Origin: Hyphomicrobium facile
Lineage (GTDB): Bacteria; Pseudomonadota; Alphaproteobacteria; Rhizobiales; Hyphomicrobiaceae
Length of the DNA: 64,000 nucleotides
Direction: 5' to 3'
Assembly: GCF_900116175.1 (NCBI RefSeq)
Contig: NZ_FPCH01000003.1
Location: 62,001-126,000 of the forward strand
In this document: piece after piece, positions 52,137 to 60,782 of the stretch
Position numbering within the stretch: the first letter of the stretch is position 1
How the letters are laid out: each line of letters opens with the position of its first letter
Program-made: the position numbers and the translations under genes
Notes under the pieces: generated by a model
What the model saw: only the letters and a program-made list of their open reading frames with translations
Databases searched by the model: none
What the model was told of the DNA's origin: nothing

Positions 52137-52586
52137 ATGAAAGGCGATCTCTCCGGCGACGACGTGATCGAGATGCTTGGGCTTTCTCCACACCCTGAGG
52201 GCGGTCATTTCCGCGAGACCTTTCGGGATGCAGCGAAACCGGGCGAGCGCGCGGCATCGACTGCGATCTACTTTCTTCTCAAAGCGGGAGAGCGTTCGCA
52301 TTGGCATGCGGTGGACGCGGCCGAAGCGTGGCACTTCTATGCGGGCGACCCGATACTTCTGGAGATTTCACCAACGGGCGGTCCGGTTCAACGCATTCGG
52401 CTGGGCTCGGATCTCGCGGGAGGAGAGCGGCCGCAAGCCGTCGTTCCTTCGGGGCATTGGCAGCAGGCGCGCAGCCTCGGAAAATGGACGCTGGTCGGCT
52501 GCACGGTCGCGCCGGGGTTCATGTTCGAGGGCTTCACGCTGACCGCTCCGGACTTCGTGCCGGATGCGCCTCCGGTCGTCGACTAA
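52137..52586 (+). CDS. cupin-fold DUF985 protein
   Basis: A 149-residue cupin. DUF985 landmarks are LGLSPHPEGGHFRETFRD, STAIYFLLKAGERSHWHAVDAAEAWHFYAGDP and the end VAPGFMFEGFTLTAP. The HWH and E residues could bind a metal; reported members include sugar-binding or isomerase-like proteins, but the family function is unsettled. It follows gloB closely on the same strand. Confidence 0.9.
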   Translation: MKGDLSGDDVIEMLGLSPHPEGGHFRETFRDAAKPGERAASTAIYFLLKAGERSHWHAVDAAEAWHFYAGDPILLEISPTGGPVQRIRLGSDLAGGERPQAVVPSGHWQQARSLGKWTLVGCTVAPGFMFEGFTLTAPDFVPDAPPVVD

Positions 52587-52793
52587 GCGGCGAAGCTGCA
52601 ACAGATCAAAGCCTTTCGGCGATGATCCACATGCCGTCCCCAACTGCGTTTTTCGGCGGCGTGGCGTGATGGCCTTCCATCCACGGGTTAATTGCCCCTT
52701 TCCGACAACAGTGGTGTGGCGCTTCTTGTAGGCGGCGTTCGACTCGTCAACAGTGATTGCGAATCATGTTCCGATTCACGGGGGTTGCAGTCC

Positions 52794-54806
52794 ATGAAAC
52801 GCGAGTCCTCAGGACCCGTCCTATCTACGGTGTTCGTCGATTACGACAACATCTACCTATCTTTGAAACGTAAGAACGAAGACGCTGCGAAGCGTTTCGC
52901 CAAAGACAGTGCTGTGTGGCTGCAAGGAATTGCGTCCGGCGAACTCATCACGTCCACGAACTCGTACTCATTGCCAGGCGAACGCCGGATCGCGATGAAC
53001 CGGTGCTACGGCAATCCCGTTCCTCGCCGTAATGCGCACGACAATTCGACGGACATGAACTCGTTCCCGTTCATTCGGCACCATTTCTTGCGCTCGGGCT
53101 TCGAAGTGATCGATTGCCCGCCGTTGACGGCGCAGCTGAAGAATTCCGCCGACATCCGCATTGTGATGGACGTTCGCGATATCCTCAATCACGACACGTA
53201 TTTCGACGAATTCATCATTCTGTCGGGCGATGCCGATTTCACGCCGCTGCTTCACCGGCTGCGCGCGCATGCACGGCGCACGGTCGTGTTTGCGAACGAC
53301 CACACCGCGCAGCCCTATACGGCGATCAGCGACGGCGAAATTCGCGAATCCAACCTCATCACGCTGCTGACCAGCGGCAACCGAGCAATTTCGGGCGAAA
53401 GCCCGCGCGAGATCGCGGCACCGGCTCCAATCGATGTCGAGGCGGCGCGCAAGGCCATTCTCTCCGAGGTCGTGGAATTCGTCCGCGTCGCTCCGCAGGC
53501 CGTTCCTCTCGAGACGCTGGCGGATCGTGCGGTGCGCGTCGTCGGCCGCGATAAGACGGTCGGCACGAATTGGGGCGGGTACGGATCGTTCCGGGATCTG
53601 CTGCTTGCAGATCTTCCGGAAGACATCCACCTGAGCGATACGGCGCCCTATACCGTGTTCGACGGTAACCGGCACATCTCGGCAGCCGGGCTGATCGCTC
53701 CTCAGCAGCTGGCGCCACCGGTCGCTGAACAACGCCGGCCTGAACCCGCTCGCGCCGAACCGCAGCAAGCTGCTTTGTCGGCTCCCGCGCGGGTCGCGCA
53801 ACCGGCCGCTCCTGCTGCTATTCCTCAGAGCGCGTACCAGTCGCCCGTCCCGCAGTCGCGCTACATCGACCGGGTGACACCGGCTGCGCCTCCTGCGCCG
53901 CCAATGCCGACGTCGCGCATGCCGGAACTGACGGCAGTCGCTCCTGCGGCTCCGCAGGCGCTCACGCAGTCTGTCGGTGCTCAGGCTCCGGGGGCAGCGG
54001 CATTGCAGCCGCGACGGCAGCCCGTGGCTCCGCCGCCGCAGGCGACCTATCAACCCGAACCGCGCCGGGAACTGGCACGGCCGCAGGGCCAGCAGACGCC
54101 CCCTCCTCCCATGAGTGCTCCGATGAGCGGGACGGCGATGGCTGCCGCGCCCCGGGGCGCCGATCAGGCAACGCAGATCCAGCAATCGATCGCGCGTATC
54201 CACGATGCCTGCCAGGCACCGGCGTTGGCTCCGGCGGAATATCGCGTTCTGTTCGATGTGATGTCGCAAGAGATCACATCGAACGGGCTGCAGGGCGCGC
54301 AGACGCTTGTCAACATCACCCAGCGCGCCCGGGAGTTCGGCCTCGACATCAAGCGCGACGATCTTCGTTTCATCTATGACGTGGTGAGCGAGAGCGATCC
54401 GTGGTTCGAGCAGGGAACGTCAGCAAGCCTTTTTGCCGGCCGCTTCCGCAACTTCGTCGTTGCGCGCTGCCGGAGCCAGGGCCTCAGCCTGTCGGCCGAT
54501 GAACTCGATCTGATCGAAGCGTGGTTCTCGGCGCCCCAGCAGCAGCCGGCACGGCAGCAGCAACAGCAGGCCTACAACGGCCGCCCAGCGCCTGGGCCGT
54601 CTGCGCCCCAGCAGCAGGCTCCGGCGTCGATGCCCGCAGTGGCGCCGCCCGCGGGTGAGCGCTGGTGGAGCATCGAAGAGGGACGCCAGCACATGGCCGA
54701 GCAGCAGCGGGAAGCCGAGCAGCGGGGTGCGAATGCCTACGCGCAGAACCAAAGCGAGAGCGAGGACGAGTTTCCCCGCATCGTGAGATCGCGCTTCCGC
54801 GGCTGA
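52794..54806 (+). CDS. NYN-domain (PIN-like RNase) protein with LOTUS/OST-HTH domain
   Basis: A 670-residue protein; the ATG at 52794 follows GGGGGTTGCAG. Residues about 8-195 form a NYN domain: VFVDYDNIYLSL (Asp16, Asp18, Asn19), KNSADIRIVMDV and ILSGDADFTPLL (Asp146, Asp148) supply the acidic metal site of PIN-type nucleases. Residues 215-295 match a LOTUS/OST-HTH RNA-binding domain (ILSEVVEFVRVAPQAVPLE, GYGSFRDLLLADLP). A Pro/Ala/Gln-rich linker of about 160 residues is followed by another helical domain (RIHDACQAPALAPAEYRVLF, FAGRFRNFVVARC). It probably acts on RNA in the cytoplasm. A strong terminator follows. Confidence 0.85.
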   Translation: MKRESSGPVLSTVFVDYDNIYLSLKRKNEDAAKRFAKDSAVWLQGIASGELITSTNSYSLPGERRIAMNRCYGNPVPRRNAHDNSTDMNSFPFIRHHFLRSGFEVIDCPPLTAQLKNSADIRIVMDVRDILNHDTYFDEFIILSGDADFTPLLHRLRAHARRTVVFANDHTAQPYTAISDGEIRESNLITLLTSGNRAISGESPREIAAPAPIDVEAARKAILSEVVEFVRVAPQAVPLETLADRAVRVVGRDKTVGTNWGGYGSFRDLLLADLPEDIHLSDTAPYTVFDGNRHISAAGLIAPQQLAPPVAEQRRPEPARAEPQQAALSAPARVAQPAAPAAIPQSAYQSPVPQSRYIDRVTPAAPPAPPMPTSRMPELTAVAPAAPQALTQSVGAQAPGAAALQPRRQPVAPPPQATYQPEPRRELARPQGQQTPPPPMSAPMSGTAMAAAPRGADQATQIQQSIARIHDACQAPALAPAEYRVLFDVMSQEITSNGLQGAQTLVNITQRAREFGLDIKRDDLRFIYDVVSESDPWFEQGTSASLFAGRFRNFVVARCRSQGLSLSADELDLIEAWFSAPQQQPARQQQQQAYNGRPAPGPSAPQQQAPASMPAVAPPAGERWWSIEEGRQHMAEQQREAEQRGANAYAQNQSESEDEFPRIVRSRFRG

Positions 54807-54833
54807 GACTTCGCTTCATCGTCGTCAAACGTA

Positions 54834-54869
54834 AAAGGCTCTGCCGGAGATTTCCGGCAGAGCCTTTTT
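54834..54869 (+). terminator. rho-independent terminator
   Basis: AAAGGCTCTGCCGG and CCGGCAGAGCCTTT are exact complements around a 6-base loop, followed by T residues. The A-run before and T-run after make it work on both strands: it ends the NYN gene and probably the phaB transcript arriving from the other side. Confidence 0.95.
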
Positions 54870-54920
54870 CATTGGCGCAAAGTGTTGTGGCGATCTCGCC
54901 GTCCGGTCCCTTAAGACCTG

Positions 54921-55649
54921 TCAGCTCGCGAGGTACTGTCCGCCGTTGGCGGTGAGCGTCGAACCGGTGATGAAGCCCGAATCGTCGGACGCGAGAAACA
55001 CGACGGCGCGAGCGATCTCGTGCGGTTCGCCAAGGCGGCCTACCGGGATCTGCGGAAGAATGCTCTTCTCGAGAACGTCCTGGGGCACGGCCTTGACCAT
55101 TTCCGTCGCGATGTAGCCCGGGCAGATGACGTTGACCGTGATACCGGCGCGGGCGCCTTCCTGTGCGAGCGCCTTCGTGAACCCGATGTCACCGGCTTTC
55201 GATGCCGAGTAGTTCACTTGGCCCATCTGGCCTTTCTGGCCGTTGATGGAAGAGATGTTGATGACGCGTCCAAACTTGCGTGCGCGCATGCCTTCCCAAA
55301 CCTGGCGAGTGACGTTGAACAAGCCGTTGAGGTTCGTTCCGATCACTTCATCCCACTGCTGCTTCGTCATCTTGTGGAACATGACGTCGCGCGTGATGCC
55401 GGCGTTGTTCACCAGCACGTCGATGGGGCCAACTTCCTTGGTGATCTGTGCGATTGCCTTCTCGCTCGCGTCGTAATTGCCGACGTCGAACTTGTAGACG
55501 GGGATTCCCGTCTCGACCTGGAATGCCTGCGCTGCGGCGTCGTTGCCGGCGTAGCTGGCGGCTACACGGTAACCGTTGCTCTTAAGAGCGATCGAAATTG
55601 CGTGGCCAATGCCGCGCGTGCCTCCCGTGACGAGGGCAACCCGTGCCAT
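54921..55649 (-). CDS. phaB: acetoacetyl-CoA reductase
   Basis: A 242-residue short-chain dehydrogenase. ATG 55649 follows AGGAGAG. Cofactor motif TGGTRGIGHAIS, NNAGIT, active-site Ser in ISSINGQKGQMGQ and YSASKAG with Tyr and Lys; the sequence matches PhaB across its length. It reduces acetoacetyl-CoA with NADPH to (R)-3-hydroxybutyryl-CoA for polyhydroxybutyrate. It follows phaA by 94 bases on the same strand, so likely one operon. No phaC synthase is in the window. Confidence 0.95.
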   Translation of the reverse strand: MARVALVTGGTRGIGHAISIALKSNGYRVAASYAGNDAAAQAFQVETGIPVYKFDVGNYDASEKAIAQITKEVGPIDVLVNNAGITRDVMFHKMTKQQWDEVIGTNLNGLFNVTRQVWEGMRARKFGRVINISSINGQKGQMGQVNYSASKAGDIGFTKALAQEGARAGITVNVICPGYIATEMVKAVPQDVLEKSILPQIPVGRLGEPHEIARAVVFLASDDSGFITGSTLTANGGQYLAS

Positions 55650-55743
55650 ATCATTCTCTCCTGATTTTTTTGTTGCGGCTTTTGGTTGGATATAGAGACG
55701 CAGCCGTCCAACTCGGAACGGCTGCGTTAGAAATTGAGGGCGC

Positions 55744-56934
55744 TTAGTCTCGTGCGACGCACATGGCGACGCCCATACCGCCGCCAATGCACAATGTCGC
55801 GAGACCCTTCTTGGCGTCGCGACGCTGCATTTCGAAAAGGAGCGTATTCAGGATACGTGCGCCGGATGCGCCGATCGGATGGCCGATCGCGATTGCGCCG
55901 CCATTGACGTTGACCTTGTCGGCATCCCAGCCCACGCCCTTGTTCACTGCGAGCGCCTGAGCCGCGAAAGCTTCGTTGGCTTCGATCAAATCAAGATCGT
56001 TGATCGTCCAGCCGGCTCTCTCGAGCGCCTTCTTAGATGCGGAGATCGGACCGGTGCCCATGATCGAGGGATCGACGCCCGTGGTCGCCCACGAGACGAT
56101 GCGCGCGAGCGGAGTGATGCCGCGCTTCTTTGCTTCTTCCGCGGTCATCAGCACGACGACGGCAGCACCGTCGTTGATGCCGGACGCGTTCGCAGCCGTC
56201 ACGGTGCCCTCTTTCGGATCGAAGGCCGGACGGAGCTTGGCGATGCCTTCGACGGTGACGCCTTCCTTAATGTATTCGTCCTGATCGACGACGGTGTCGC
56301 CCTTCTTGCCCTTGATGGTTACCGGCGTGATCTCGTCCTTGAACTTTCCGGCCTTCCTTGCGGCTTCGGCCTTGTTCTGCGAGGCGGCAGCGAACTTGTC
56401 CTGCTCTTCACGCGTGATCTGCCACTGGCGGGCGACGTTCTCGGCCGTCGTGCCCATGTGGTAATTGTTGAAGGCGTCCCAGAGGCCGTCCTTCACCATC
56501 GTGTCGGTGAACTTGATGTCGCCCATCTTCGTGCCGTCGCGCATGTGCGCCGCGTGGGTCGATTGGCTCATGCTTTCCTGGCCGCCGGCAACGACGATGG
56601 ATGCAGCGCCCGTCTGAATTTGCTGCATTCCGAGTGCAACGGCGCGGAGACCGGAACCGCAGATCTGGTTGACGCTCCAGGCGGGTGTATCGACCGGAAT
56701 ACCGGCGCCGACGGATGCCTGGCGGGCGGGCCCCTGGCCTTGCGCAGCGGTCAGAACCTGTCCGAGAATAACTTCGGATACGTCGCCTGCGGGCACGTTT
56801 GCGCGCTGAAGCGCGGCCTTGATGGCGATTTCACCGAGCTTCGAAGCGGGCAGCGATGCCAAGGCGCCGTTGAAGGAACCGACGGGTGTGCGTGCTGCAC
56901 TCGCGATAACGATTGTCGAAGCGTCCTGGCTCAT
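55744..56934 (-). CDS. phaA: acetyl-CoA C-acetyltransferase (biosynthetic thiolase)
   Basis: About 396 residues; ATG 56934 follows GGGAGGGG. Thiolase active-site residues: Cys in [11 protein letters not shown], His in [14 protein letters not shown] and Cys in [11 protein letters not shown]. It condenses two acetyl-CoA to acetoacetyl-CoA, the first step of PHB synthesis. It heads the phaA-phaB operon and diverges from phaR, with 277 bases between the starts. Confidence 0.96.
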   Translation of the reverse strand: MSQDASTIVIASAARTPVGSFNGALASLPASKLGEIAIKAALQRANVPAGDVSEVILGQVLTAAQGQGPARQASVGAGIPVDTPAWSVNQICGSGLRAVALGMQQIQTGAASIVVAGGQESMSQSTHAAHMRDGTKMGDIKFTDTMVKDGLWDAFNNYHMGTTAENVARQWQITREEQDKFAAASQNKAEAARKAGKFKDEITPVTIKGKKGDTVVDQDEYIKEGVTVEGIAKLRPAFDPKEGTVTAANASGINDGAAVVVLMTAEEAKKRGITPLARIVSWATTGVDPSIMGTGPISASKKALERAGWTINDLDLIEANEAFAAQALAVNKGVGWDADKVNVNGGAIAIGHPIGASGARILNTLLFEMQRRDAKKGLATLCIGGGMGVAMCVARD

Positions 56935-57155
56935 TGGCGGCCCCTCCCTGGGCACGTAGTTTTGCTTGAAGATTTATAGAACGCCCTGCCGGCGCGCCAC
57001 TTATTACGGCTTCAATCAGCAGACAAAGGCACTTTGCAGCGCGTGGTTATTTTCAGCAATTGCGACCTCTTGCCTAGACTGCCCATCGGCATTGGTTTCT
57101 CCCCGCCCAAAAGAGTGACAGAAACGTCTGGCGGTGGGGCCCCAGGGTGTGGTAC

Positions 57156-57173
57156 GCTGCCGCAGTGCAGCAA
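57156..57173. promoter_or_regulatory. candidate PhaR operator
   Basis: GCTGC (57156-57160) and GCAGC (57167-57171) form an inverted repeat with a 6-base spacer, followed by AA; the reverse strand reads TTGCTGCACTGC, like published TGC-rich PhaR boxes. It lies 39 bases before the phaR start, where autorepression is expected. A related TTTGCAGCG lies nearer to phaA (near 57030). Confidence 0.4.
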
Positions 57174-57211
57174 CCTACTCTAAGCCGCCGTTAGTAGAGA
57201 ACACGAACGCG

Positions 57212-57859
57212 ATGTTGACCAATCCTGATCCTCAGACGCAAGCCCCGAAACGCGAAGCCGTCGTTATTAAAAAGTACGCCAACCGGCGACTTTATAATAC
57301 CGAAACCAGCACGTACGTAACGCTGGAAGATCTGGCGAAGATGGTGCGCGGCGACCGCGATTTCGTCGTTTACGACGCGAAGAACGGCGACGATCTCACT
57401 CACGCAGTTCTGACGCAGATCATAGTTGAGCAGGAAAGCCGTGAAGGCGGGCAGGCGCTTCTGCCAATTCCGTTCCTTCGGCAGCTCATCCGGTTCTACG
57501 ACGACAGCATTGCCCGCATGGTGCCGAGCTATCTGCAGTTCAGTCTCGAGCACTTGGCGAAGGAACAGGTTCGTTTTCGCGAGCAATTCGCTTCGGCGTT
57601 CTCAAATCCTGCGGCTGCGTTCGATTTTTACCAGCAGCAAGCCAGACAGAACATGGCCATGTTCGAGCAGGCGATGTCGATGTGGGCTTCGTTCGGAACG
57701 CCTGGTAAGGGCGGCAAGCCCGGCGAGGGCCAAGCACCGGGCACAACTCAAACGCCCGCGCCGGAACAATCCGGCGACCGCGACGAGCTGAGCGAACTCA
57801 AGTCGCAGCTCTCAGCGATGCAGCAGAAGATCGAGAAGCTGTCGCAATCGCGGCCCTGA
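57212..57859 (+). CDS. phaR: polyhydroxyalkanoate synthesis repressor PhaR
   Basis: A 215-residue protein. The N-terminal DNA-binding domain (IKKYANRRLYNTETSTYVTLEDLAKMVRGDRDFVVYDAKNG) is the PHB/PHA accumulation regulator domain; the next segment (LLPIPFLRQLIRFYDDSIARMVPSYLQFSLEHL) binds the granule; the end is a Pro/Gly linker and a short coiled coil (ELSELKSQLSAMQQKIEKL). It represses phasin and pha genes until it is titrated by PHB granules. ATG 57212 is used; upstream extension is not family-like. Confidence 0.95.
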   Translation: MLTNPDPQTQAPKREAVVIKKYANRRLYNTETSTYVTLEDLAKMVRGDRDFVVYDAKNGDDLTHAVLTQIIVEQESREGGQALLPIPFLRQLIRFYDDSIARMVPSYLQFSLEHLAKEQVRFREQFASAFSNPAAAFDFYQQQARQNMAMFEQAMSMWASFGTPGKGGKPGEGQAPGTTQTPAPEQSGDRDELSELKSQLSAMQQKIEKLSQSRP

Positions 57860-57894
57860 GCACGCGGAAGTGTCACTGCGAAGTATCGGTGCCA

Positions 57895-59667
57895 TCAGGC
57901 AGCTTTGACGTAGTCGGAGCTGTCGAAGGGCATGCCGTAATAGTAGCCCTGCATGTACGTGATGCCCGCATCCGTCAGATACTTCGCGGAACGCTCATCA
58001 CCGACCCATTCGGCGACGGTTTCCATGCCGAACGTCTTCGCGAGTTCGATCATGGTCTTTACAAAGATCTGATCGCTCGTGTCGTTGGCGACGTTTTTCA
58101 CGAACGCGCCGTCGATTTTCACCATATCGACGTTGAGCAGCTTCAGATTTTTAAACGAGGTATAGCCCGCGCCAAAGTCGTCGATGGCGACGCGGCAGCC
58201 GAGCTCTTTCAGGGTGTTGACGAAATTGACGGACTGATCGAGCTCGTGCAGCGCGACGGTTTCCGTGATCTCGACGATCATCCGGCGGAGCACGTCGGGA
58301 TGGCCCGCCGTCACACGGCGCAGCGTCGTCAGCCATTCTTTGTCCGAGCACGTTAGGCCCGAGACATTGACGGACAAAATCAATTCACGGTGTTGCTTCA
58401 GCAGGTCGACCGTCAGCTCTAGAGTTCTGCGATCGATGAGGCGAGACAGGCCAAGCTGCTCGGCGATCGGCACGAATTCACCGGCCGCAACGAGGCTTCC
58501 GTCCGGACGCACCATTCGCAACAAGGCCTCGTACACTTCGGGTTTGCCGGTCTTTGTCGAGACCATGGGCTGCAGCACGAGCCGCATGCGATTTTCGTCG
58601 AGGGCGTTAACGACGCTTTCTGCGATCGTTTTGTTGCGCAGGCGTGCGCCGTCTCCGGAAGGTGAGGGTTCGTAGAGGACAAAGCAATCGAAGCGCTTCG
58701 ATTTGGCGATGTCCAATGTCCGCAAGGCGAAGTTCACCGCGTCATGCACGGAGTTCGCCTGATCGGGAATGATGACGCCGCCGAGTGAGACGGTTGCGGA
58801 CAATTGAGCAGCAGACGTCTTGATCGTCGTATCCCGCACGGCGTTGATGAAACGCTCGGCTGCCGTGTGCACGGCACCGGCCCCGCAGTTCATCAAGACG
58901 ATGCCGAATTTATTGGCGGAGTAGCGTCCGATGATATCGCCGCCACGCAGCTTGGCGCGAATTCGCCGGCCGACTTCAGCGATCACCTCGTCGCCGACCT
59001 CGAGGCCGAACGTTTCGTTGATGACCGCCAGGTTGTTCACGGAGATCATGAGGAAGGCGCTGGATCGCTGTTCCCGTTCGGTCCGCGAGAGCACGGTGGC
59101 GAGGGCCTCCGTCAAGCGCATGCGGTTGAGCTGGCCCGTCAGCTCGTCGAGATCGTTCCGCACGAGCCGCCTCTGCTGCTCGAGATAGTGATCATCAACG
59201 ATGCGGACGACACCGCGCGCCCGCTGGGGATGTCCGTCGGCTCCCGGCCACCATCGCCCCTGGTCTTCGAGGCGCACTTCCTTGCCGCTCCGCAGGCCGC
59301 CGGGCCGCAGACGATATTGAATGCGATAGGGAACGCCTCGTTCGGGGTCGGCTCCGACGCTGCGCGCAAAGACTTCGAGGCGGACGTTCAGGTGCTCCGG
59401 CGCGATCAGCGCATGATAGGCGGCGCCCGTCGAGATCTTGCTCAGATCGCCGACATCGAGGATTTCGGCAGCATTGCTTTCCCAGTCGAGGCGGCCTGTT
59501 CGAAGGTCCCAGACGTAGGCGGTTTCCTCAACGGACGACAGAATGCCGACGAGGTCGAGGCCTTCGGTCTCAGTCAGAGGATCACGTTTTCCGGTATCTG
59601 GAGATTTCGGGTTCTCGTCAGGCATCTGGGCCTGAGGCCGACCATCAGCGTCACGCGCAGAAACCAC
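57895..59667 (-). CDS. PAS-GGDEF-EAL signalling protein, probable c-di-GMP phosphodiesterase
   Basis: A 590-residue soluble protein. A PAS domain (about 40-160, AYVWDLRTGRLDWESNAAEIL) and GGDEF-fold domain (about 175-330) precede an EAL domain. The GGDEF signature is degenerate: SANKF stands in its place, so diguanylate cyclase activity is unlikely. The EAL domain keeps its metal and catalytic residues: YEALLRM, NVSGL, VEITETVAL, DDFGAGYTSF, KIDGAFV, ETVAEWV and YMQGYYYG. It therefore probably breaks down c-di-GMP, with PAS sensing an unknown signal. GTG start at 59667 follows GAGGGTG; ATG at 59625 is possible. It converges on phaR. Confidence 0.92.
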   Translation of the reverse strand: MVSARDADGRPQAQMPDENPKSPDTGKRDPLTETEGLDLVGILSSVEETAYVWDLRTGRLDWESNAAEILDVGDLSKISTGAAYHALIAPEHLNVRLEVFARSVGADPERGVPYRIQYRLRPGGLRSGKEVRLEDQGRWWPGADGHPQRARGVVRIVDDHYLEQQRRLVRNDLDELTGQLNRMRLTEALATVLSRTEREQRSSAFLMISVNNLAVINETFGLEVGDEVIAEVGRRIRAKLRGGDIIGRYSANKFGIVLMNCGAGAVHTAAERFINAVRDTTIKTSAAQLSATVSLGGVIIPDQANSVHDAVNFALRTLDIAKSKRFDCFVLYEPSPSGDGARLRNKTIAESVVNALDENRMRLVLQPMVSTKTGKPEVYEALLRMVRPDGSLVAAGEFVPIAEQLGLSRLIDRRTLELTVDLLKQHRELILSVNVSGLTCSDKEWLTTLRRVTAGHPDVLRRMIVEITETVALHELDQSVNFVNTLKELGCRVAIDDFGAGYTSFKNLKLLNVDMVKIDGAFVKNVANDTSDQIFVKTMIELAKTFGMETVAEWVGDERSAKYLTDAGITYMQGYYYGMPFDSSDYVKAA

Positions 59668-59842
59668 GTTTCACCCTCGAGCTGTCTCGCAGCACCCTTG
59701 GAATGGCGGGAATGGCAGATGCTTGTCTTCGAGGGAAAACGAATTCGGCCGCCTTAACAAGCACCAAAATCGCGCAGCTTGGGTAAGTTTAACGGACTCC
59801 GAAAGCCGTGCTTCCGAAGTCCCAATTTTGAACGGTGAAAAC

Positions 59843-60247
59843 TTATTGGTCGGCGCCGATGTTCAGGTCGCGGCGCGCGACGCGGATGCCGATCGTGTAG
59901 CCACCGATAACGTCGATCAGCGCGGCGATGAGGATAAGGAAGAAGACCGACGTCGCGGCCTGCGGAACCATCAAGAACTCGGCTCCGACTGCGGTGAAGA
60001 CAACCATCGAAAGAGCGTGATCGATCAACGTCGAGGTCGTCGTGAATGTCGATTTCACGATCTCGATGAAGAGCAGGATCAGGGTGACGAGCAAAATGAA
60101 GTCGCCCCAGTTGAATGACCAGTCGCCGCCGCTCAGGAGATGGACTGTGAAAATATCGCTTTTCAGAGCCTCCGGCCCCATCGTCAGGACGACCGCATTG
60201 TAGAGAAGGAATGCGAGAACCAAGAGCGGAATGGCTCTAACGGACAT
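59843..60247 (-). CDS. four-span inner-membrane protein, conserved in Hyphomicrobiales, unknown
   Basis: About 134 residues; ATG 60247 follows AGGAGACC. Four hydrophobic spans: AIPLLVLAFLLYNAVVLTMG, WGDFILLVTLILLFIEIV, ALSMVVFTAVGAEFLMV and VFFLILIAALIDVIGGYTIG, with short polar loops (KSTFTTTSTLIDH). The final cytoplasmic RVARRDLNIGADQ is basic. The pattern is that of a small conserved hypothetical membrane protein. It is the gene after rpmF on this strand, separated by a hairpin. Confidence 0.78.
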   Translation of the reverse strand: MSVRAIPLLVLAFLLYNAVVLTMGPEALKSDIFTVHLLSGGDWSFNWGDFILLVTLILLFIEIVKSTFTTTSTLIDHALSMVVFTAVGAEFLMVPQAATSVFFLILIAALIDVIGGYTIGIRVARRDLNIGADQ

Positions 60248-60358
60248 GAAGGTCTCCTGACATTTCGATTGTCCCCCGGGCGTCGCCTTGGGGCGAGCAC
60301 GCGCTTTTTGGCACGGCAGCCCTGTTTTGCCAAGCAACGGTGGCCGGCAAAAGGCAAT

Positions 60359-60386
60359 AGGCGCCGCTGCGAAGACAACGGCGCCT
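60359..60386 (-). terminator. terminator-like hairpin after rpmF
   Basis: AGGCGCCG (60359-60366) and CGGCGCCT (60379-60386) are exact complements around a 12-base loop. On the minus strand it begins 28 bases after the rpmF stop and is followed by TATTGCCTTTTG. It separates rpmF from the membrane-protein gene. Confidence 0.6.
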
Positions 60387-60414
60387 TGAATTTTCGATGG
60401 ATCGGCGAAGACGC

Positions 60415-60600
60415 TTATTCTTCGAGCGCGGGCGGCAGGATCTGCCGGCCACGGTACTTGCCCGACTTCAGGTCGATGTGGTGCGGACGGCGACGCTCGC
60501 CGCTGTCCTTGTCCTCGACGTAGGCCGGTGCCGTGAGAGCGTCATGAGAACGACGCTGGCCCCGCTTCATGGGGGACGTCTTTTTGCGCGGAACTGCCAT
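60415..60600 (-). CDS. rpmF: 50S ribosomal protein L32
   Basis: A 61-residue basic protein: [20 protein letters not shown] start, then [35 protein letters not shown]. This is the Cys-free form of L32 (C-minus), typical of alphaproteobacteria, that does not bind zinc. It belongs to the large ribosomal subunit near the exit tunnel. It stands alone here; in gammaproteobacteria rpmF precedes plsX and fab genes, which are absent. Confidence 0.97.
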   Translation of the reverse strand: MAVPRKKTSPMKRGQRRSHDALTAPAYVEDKDSGERRRPHHIDLKSGKYRGRQILPPALEE

Positions 60601-60782
60601 CAGTCTTGCTCCAAATGTAATAACCGTGCCGCCGCCAAAGCGGACGGGCCGCCGAACGAGCGGCGGGAAAGCCTAACCCTATATCGCTGGATAAACCGGC
60701 GGCTCCGTTTCCAGGCGCTCGGTCCCTTGGGCGGGGCTTATACGCAAGTTATGCGGGAAATGCCAGTCCCCTGGCGAAACCT

